Source: Oligoflexus sp. (GTDB lineage: Bacteria; Bdellovibrionota_B; Oligoflexia; Oligoflexales; Oligoflexaceae). Taken from it: a DNA stretch of 9,660 nt. Under the pieces are notes generated by a model. That model was given only the letters and a program-made list of their open reading frames with translations, was not told where the DNA came from and searched no databases. The translations under genes and the position numbers were made by a program. The first letter of the stretch is position 1. Each line of letters begins with the position of its first letter. Of this stretch, positions 5,428 through 9,660 are shown piece by piece. Where the stretch lies: positions 1 through 9,660 of the forward strand of contig JASLCY010000253.1 of assembly GCA_030151925.1 (NCBI GenBank), in the 5' to 3' direction.

Positions 5428-8400
5428 GTGTTTTACTACTTCGGTTATGGATCCAACATGAGCGTGGCTTCGCTGAAGGCGAAAGGGGTCCAGCCTCTTT
5501 TGTCCGAGCCGGCCGTGCTGCAGGACTGGGAGCTGAAGTTCAACATCCCCGATTTCTTCCTCATCGAAGGCGGCACCGGCAACATCGTGTCCGCTCCGGG
5601 GCGTGAAGTCCACGGAGTGCTGCATTCCTGCCTCGAGGAGAGCGCGAAGACGCTCGACGCCCTCGAAGCCGTCGGCGTCAACTATCAACGCATCAAGGTC
5701 ATGGTCACGACCTATAAAGGCCAGCAGGTCTCCGCCTATGCTTACGTGGGCCTCGAGGACAAGCTGCGCGAAGGCTATCAGCCCTCCCGGCGTTATCTGA
5801 ACATCCTGCAGCGCGGCGCCGAGGCGATGGGCCTCGAGCCTCGTTATCTCGCTTTCCTCCGCAGCCTCGAGGTGAAGACGGAGCCCGTCCACAGGCCCTT
5901 CCGCCTGCCGAGCGAACCGAACGTCGTCTACCGGGCCGAGGACCTGAAGGGCAGCGACCGTCTCACGGCGCTCGCGGGAGCGGTCTTCGACCTGAGCGGC
6001 GCGCGCGAGGACCACGCCTATCTCAAGCAGTTCCTCGCGGGCCGCGACATGACCCTCTTCTTCCTGAAACGCATGGATTCGAGCCTCGGGCTAGAGACCG
6101 AGGCCGATATCCGCGAGGATCACCTGACGCCCGCGCAGAGGCGCTACCTCAACCAGTATCTCCATGAATTCGACCGCGAATACCAATTCGTCGGCACCAT
6201 GGATTACGCGATCGACCTCAAGCAAAGGTCGCCCGGCGCCTTCAAGTCGGCGAACGCCAGGCGTTCGGCGCCGAGCGCGCGGTCGGTGATCGAATTCGCG
6301 GAGAGCACGAACGAGAGCCTCGGCCACGAGAACCTCGGCTTCCTCTCCTTCACCCACGGTTTCCTGCCGAAGAAGACGCCTCGCCTGAAGATGCCGAAGG
6401 CGTTCAAGGCCTGGGACGAGGTCGTGGCCAGGCTGCCCGAGCTCTACCGCAGCCTCGAGCTGCGCCGGACGCTCGAGGAGATGCCGGTCCTCGACGCGGG
6501 CGAGGAGCTGCTCGGCGACGCCTATCTCCTGCGCGCCGCCGCGATACTCGCGATGCTCGCGCACGCTTACAATTACGTTGAAGTCGCTCCGGGCAAGAGC
6601 ATGCCCGACTCCATCCTGAAGCCGTGGGCCCAGGTCAGGGCGCGCCTCGGCCGCGACCAGGAGGTCCTCTCCTATATAGATCTCATCATCTATAACTGGC
6701 AGCTGAAGGACGAGAACCAGGACGACCGCTATCGCGTCGAAAACATGGATCTCCTGATCCCGACCGTCGGCAACCAGGAGGAATGCGTCTTCTACCTCAC
6801 GCAGACCGAGATACTCGCGCGCAGCGCCCCGATCATCGGCGCCATCGCCCGCGCGCAGGACGCCGTCGTCGCCGAGGATAAACAGAGCCTCGAGCAGGAG
6901 CTCAGGATCATACTCAAGGCGCTGGAAAGCGTGGTGTATGAATCCCTGCCGAAGATCAATCCCAATCCCGCGTCCCATACCTTCGTCGACGCCGTGACCT
7001 GGGCGAAGACCGTCGCGCCCTTCGCCGTGCCGATGAAGTTGGGCGTGCAGGGACCGAGCGGGACGTCCTCGCCGCTGTTCAACCTCATGGACGTGTTCCT
7101 CGGCAGGAAGAAGTTCGAGACGATATTAGGGCGCGAGATCAAAGAGTTGCGCGGCACCTATCCTCAATACTGGCGCGAGTTCCTCGCCGCCGTCAGCGAA
7201 GTCTCGGTGACGAAATACGTCGATGAGCTCGGCGACGCGAACCTCTCGGCCCTCTTCCGCGAAGTCGTGCAGATGTATGCGGGCACCAACGGCTTCCTCG
7301 GCCGGCATCGCACCAAGGTCTACGGCTACCTGGAAACGGCGTTCAAGGTCGGGCGCTCGGTGACGATCGGCGGCTTTACCGGCGTCTTCAAGGAGAGGAC
7401 CTGGGAGCAGGTGGACCGCGAGCTCGAATACTCGCGGATCGAACGCACGGAGAAATTCCCGAACCGCTGCTCGTACGGCCGCATCAAATCCGTCGGCCAG
7501 ACCCATATCTCCGCGAGCGAGACCGTAAAGCATATCGTGATCGATATCGAAGGCAGCGGGATCATCTACAGGCCCGGCGATCGCTGCGGCATCCTGCCGG
7601 AAAACTCCGATCACCTCATCGAGCAGACGCTCGCCGCCCTCAAGGCGAGCGGCGACGAGACCATACTCCTCACCGAGGAATGGCTCAAGGCCGTGCAGCT
7701 GCGTTACGGCTATGAGCACGCGACGACGATCGATCTCAGGACGTTCCTGAAGTTCGCCAAGATCCGCCCGGTCGTTCCCCGGGTCGCGGAGGCCCTGCAC
7801 GCCCTGACCCAGGACGAGCACGTCGCGGCCGCCCTCAAGGAGCAGAAGACCACGCGCTGGCAGCTCAACGACCTGCTGATGCACCTTGCGGCCAAGGGCT
7901 TCGATCCGACCCGGCTGTGGCGGAGCGATTTCCGCGAGTCCAGCTATATCGCCCGCATCCTGCCGCCCGAGCAGTTCCGCATGTATTCGATCTCTTCCGG
8001 CATCGAACCCGGCGAGACGCCTACCGAGATCCATCTCACGGTCGGGCGCCTGCGTTACAGGGAAGAGGAAAACGCGCCGGAATCAGCGCATGATCGGCTC
8101 GGAACGGCTTCGAACTTCCTGGCGACCGGGCATCAGAGGAATTCCCCGGTGTCGATCATCATCGATCATCCGCCGCGGTTCAGCCTGCCTCCCGATCCGA
8201 AGATCCCCATCATCATGATCGGCGGCGGGACGGGCTTCGCTCCGTTCCGCAGTTTCCTCGCCAGCCGCCTGTTCGATAAGGATCTCGGACCGTCCTGGCT
8301 CATGCTGAGCCTGAGGTCGCGCGAATATTTCTCCTATCAGGACGATCTCATTCCCAGCCTCCTGAACGGCAACCTGCATCTCGACGTCGTCTTCTCGCGG

Positions 8401-9660
8401 GAGGACGCGCGTCCGAGCTTCCGTCCGCTCTCTCGGAAGCACGGCGTGTTCGATTACGTGGAGACGCCGCGCGCGCATATCGAGGACCTGCTCGAGGACG
8501 AGCAGGCGGCCCGCAAGCTCTGGGATATGCTGCAAACGCCGGAAAACGGCGGTCAGGGAGCCTACCTCTATATCTGCGGCCGCACGCGTTTCGCGAAGGC
8601 CATCCAGGATACGCTCCTGAAGGTCTTCGCCCGTTTCCTGCCGGGCACTCCCGAGCAGAGGCGGGCCGCGGCCCATGCCGCGCTCTTCCGGATCACGGCG
8701 GAAGGCCGCTACATGCAGGAGATCTTCACGCACGCCCGTTCCTGGAATACCGAGCGGCCGCTGATCGACGTCTCCGAGATCGTCCAGCACAACGAGGCGA
8801 ACCAGGGTTATTGGATGATAGTCGATAACGTCGTCTACGATATGTCGACCTTCATCGGCATCCACCCCGGCGGCGAAACCACCCTGAGGCACTACTGCGG
8901 CCTGGACGCGACCCAGGGCTTCAACAAAGTCCATCACGGCCACTCCGAGATCGAAGCGATGCGCGACATGTACGAGATCGGAATGGTGAGGCCCCTCGAT
9001 TTCAAGGGCGAGGCGCGCGCGATCGACCTGCCCGGCGCGCATCCTTCGAAGGTCGCGCCCTCAGCGCTCTACCGGAAATGGGTCGGCATCCTCTATCTCG
9101 TCGTCGAGATGCAGAACGCCCTCGAACTCGATCATTCGCTCCAGCATCACGTCACCACGCGCGGGGAAGACGCCGACGCGCGCACGCCTTACAAGATCCA
9201 ACGCGCGATCGAGACCCATGAGCGTTTCCTCGGCTCTTATCTCGGCGAGCTGGGCGGCAAGACCTTTATCGAGCTCTGGGAGCTCACGCGCGGCATGTCG
9301 ACCGGCGAATCGCGCTGGATGCGCGATGTGCTCGGCGCGATCCACGAAGGCCCTTACGCGGCCTATCCGCTCGGCCTCGCGCAGGCTATGAAAAACGCCT
9401 TGCGGAAGCTCATCGACCGGTCCGCGAGCGACGCCGACAAAGATCTTCTCCTCCACGTCTGCTCGGCGGTCGAGGAGATGGATAAGGTGTTGATCCGCTC
9501 CATTAAAGCGGCCGTCCGCCGGGGCATCGTCATCTTCGAGCAATACGAATCGCTCGTGCTGGAGATGGGCGTGCAGGGGCTCGTCCAGGCCCTCCGCGAG
9601 ATCCCTCTGGCCTTCGAAACCTATTATCAGGAAGCGCGGCATATCTTCGGCATGATGGGA
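5428..9660 (+). CDS. Multidomain fusion: GGCT - MAPR/b5-like - indoleamine 2,3-dioxygenase-like - FAD/NADPH reductase - cytochrome b5 (3' end outside window)
   Basis: The frame has 1411 codons without a stop, so the gene is 3' partial. Residues 1-150 are gamma-glutamylcyclotransferase-like: GYGSNM (6-11), GNIV...G.EVHGVLH, the likely general acid/base Glu80, and PSRRYL..LQRGAE. Residues 165-260 resemble MAPR/cytochrome b5 heme-binding domains: LAGAVFDLSG, FLAGRD (202-207), YLNQYL..FDREYQFVG. Residues 304-680 are indoleamine 2,3-dioxygenase-like: GFLP (311-314), AHAY (378-381), NW..KDEN, VENMDLL, QGPSGTSSPLF (541-551), proximal heme ligand His627 in FLGRHR, and GGFTG (648-652). Residues 685-1105 are a P450-reductase-type FAD/NADPH module: IIYRPGDRCGILPEN, RMYS (851-854), GTASNFLA (892-899), GGGTGFAPFRSFL (932-944), YLYICGR, and a GRYMQEIF end; there is no FMN domain. 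Residues 1112-1190 are cytochrome b5 with HPGGE (1146-1150), DAT..F and HHGHS. Residues 1195-1411 are helical and unrecognised. The order suggests NADPH to FAD to b5 to dioxygenase heme. No signal peptide or membrane helix is seen, so it is probably cytoplasmic. Substrate unknown. Confidence 0.9.
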   Translation, partial: MFYYFGYGSNMSVASLKAKGVQPLLSEPAVLQDWELKFNIPDFFLIEGGTGNIVSAPGREVHGVLHSCLEESAKTLDALEAVGVNYQRIKVMVTTYKGQQVSAYAYVGLEDKLREGYQPSRRYLNILQRGAEAMGLEPRYLAFLRSLEVKTEPVHRPFRLPSEPNVVYRAEDLKGSDRLTALAGAVFDLSGAREDHAYLKQFLAGRDMTLFFLKRMDSSLGLETEADIREDHLTPAQRRYLNQYLHEFDREYQFVGTMDYAIDLKQRSPGAFKSANARRSAPSARSVIEFAESTNESLGHENLGFLSFTHGFLPKKTPRLKMPKAFKAWDEVVARLPELYRSLELRRTLEEMPVLDAGEELLGDAYLLRAAAILAMLAHAYNYVEVAPGKSMPDSILKPWAQVRARLGRDQEVLSYIDLIIYNWQLKDENQDDRYRVENMDLLIPTVGNQEECVFYLTQTEILARSAPIIGAIARAQDAVVAEDKQSLEQELRIILKALESVVYESLPKINPNPASHTFVDAVTWAKTVAPFAVPMKLGVQGPSGTSSPLFNLMDVFLGRKKFETILGREIKELRGTYPQYWREFLAAVSEVSVTKYVDELGDANLSALFREVVQMYAGTNGFLGRHRTKVYGYLETAFKVGRSVTIGGFTGVFKERTWEQVDRELEYSRIERTEKFPNRCSYGRIKSVGQTHISASETVKHIVIDIEGSGIIYRPGDRCGILPENSDHLIEQTLAALKASGDETILLTEEWLKAVQLRYGYEHATTIDLRTFLKFAKIRPVVPRVAEALHALTQDEHVAAALKEQKTTRWQLNDLLMHLAAKGFDPTRLWRSDFRESSYIARILPPEQFRMYSISSGIEPGETPTEIHLTVGRLRYREEENAPESAHDRLGTASNFLATGHQRNSPVSIIIDHPPRFSLPPDPKIPIIMIGGGTGFAPFRSFLASRLFDKDLGPSWLMLSLRSREYFSYQDDLIPSLLNGNLHLDVVFSREDARPSFRPLSRKHGVFDYVETPRAHIEDLLEDEQAARKLWDMLQTPENGGQGAYLYICGRTRFAKAIQDTLLKVFARFLPGTPEQRRAAAHAALFRITAEGRYMQEIFTHARSWNTERPLIDVSEIVQHNEANQGYWMIVDNVVYDMSTFIGIHPGGETTLRHYCGLDATQGFNKVHHGHSEIEAMRDMYEIGMVRPLDFKGEARAIDLPGAHPSKVAPSALYRKWVGILYLVVEMQNALELDHSLQHHVTTRGEDADARTPYKIQRAIETHERFLGSYLGELGGKTFIELWELTRGMSTGESRWMRDVLGAIHEGPYAAYPLGLAQAMKNALRKLIDRSASDADKDLLLHVCSAVEEMDKVLIRSIKAAVRRGIVIFEQYESLVLEMGVQGLVQALREIPLAFETYYQEARHIFGMMG

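Noticed and set aside
5458..5460. ATG 5458 as start of the fusion gene
   Set aside because: It is the Met of the conserved YGSNM motif. GTG 5428 has a GAGG ribosome binding site 6 bases upstream and keeps the whole motif.
7468..8742. Nitric oxide synthase or sulfite reductase flavoprotein as the identity of the fusion
   Set aside because: The reductase module is shared with those families, but the upstream heme domain has IDO motifs (GFLP, VENMDLL, His627 region), not the NOS oxygenase pattern. No flavodoxin or siroheme partner is present.
5020..9642. Several minus-strand open frames of about 190-330 codons opposite the large fusion gene
   Set aside because: They are antisense shadows of a codon-biased gene: compositionally odd, no motifs, no ribosome binding sites. 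The plus-strand frame is continuous and full of conserved domains.
9010..9660. Hemerythrin or globin identity for the C-terminal helical region
   Set aside because: His clusters are present, but the spaced His/Glu pattern of hemerythrins and the globin proximal-His context could not be matched, so no family is claimed.

Overview
The window is GC-rich, with a strong G/C bias at third codon positions, and carries five protein genes plus one AT-richer divergent intergenic region. A DUF1552 protein, PAS-rich hybrid histidine kinases, GTG/TTG starts and giant multidomain redox proteins suggest a Gram-negative bacterium of the Myxococcota / Bdellovibrionota-Oligoflexia type. This is an impression from gene content, not a phylogenetic result. 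No rRNA, tRNA, CRISPR array or insertion sequence was seen.

Layout. Positions 1-537 (+) hold the C-terminal part of a DUF1552 secreted protein. One base later, 539-1687 (+) encodes a DusC-like tRNA-dihydrouridine synthase with a long C-terminal extension. It runs convergently into, and overlaps by 26 bp, a minus-strand secreted alpha/beta hydrolase (1662-2396). That hydrolase lies 20 bp downstream of a minus-strand three-PAS hybrid sensor histidine kinase (2417-4984), whose start is best placed at a TTG with a good ribosome binding site. Positions 4985-5427 form a divergent regulatory region with short repeats.

The main object is the plus-strand gene that starts at a GTG at 5428 and stays open to the end of the window (1411 codons, no stop). 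Read domain by domain it contains: (1) a gamma-glutamylcyclotransferase-like domain; (2) a MAPR / cytochrome-b5-like domain with an AGRD motif; (3) a complete indoleamine 2,3-dioxygenase-like heme domain; (4) a cytochrome P450 reductase-type FAD/NADPH module without the FMN flavodoxin domain; (5) a canonical cytochrome b5 domain with HPGG; (6) an unrecognised helical C-terminal region that leaves the window. Mammalian IDO1 is activated by NADPH-P450 reductase plus cytochrome b5 as separate proteins. Here the equivalent parts sit in one polypeptide, which suggests a self-sufficient heme dioxygenase linked to gamma-glutamyl chemistry. The gene is transcribed away from the histidine kinase/hydrolase pair, so the kinase could share regulatory DNA with it, but nothing in the sequence proves a link.
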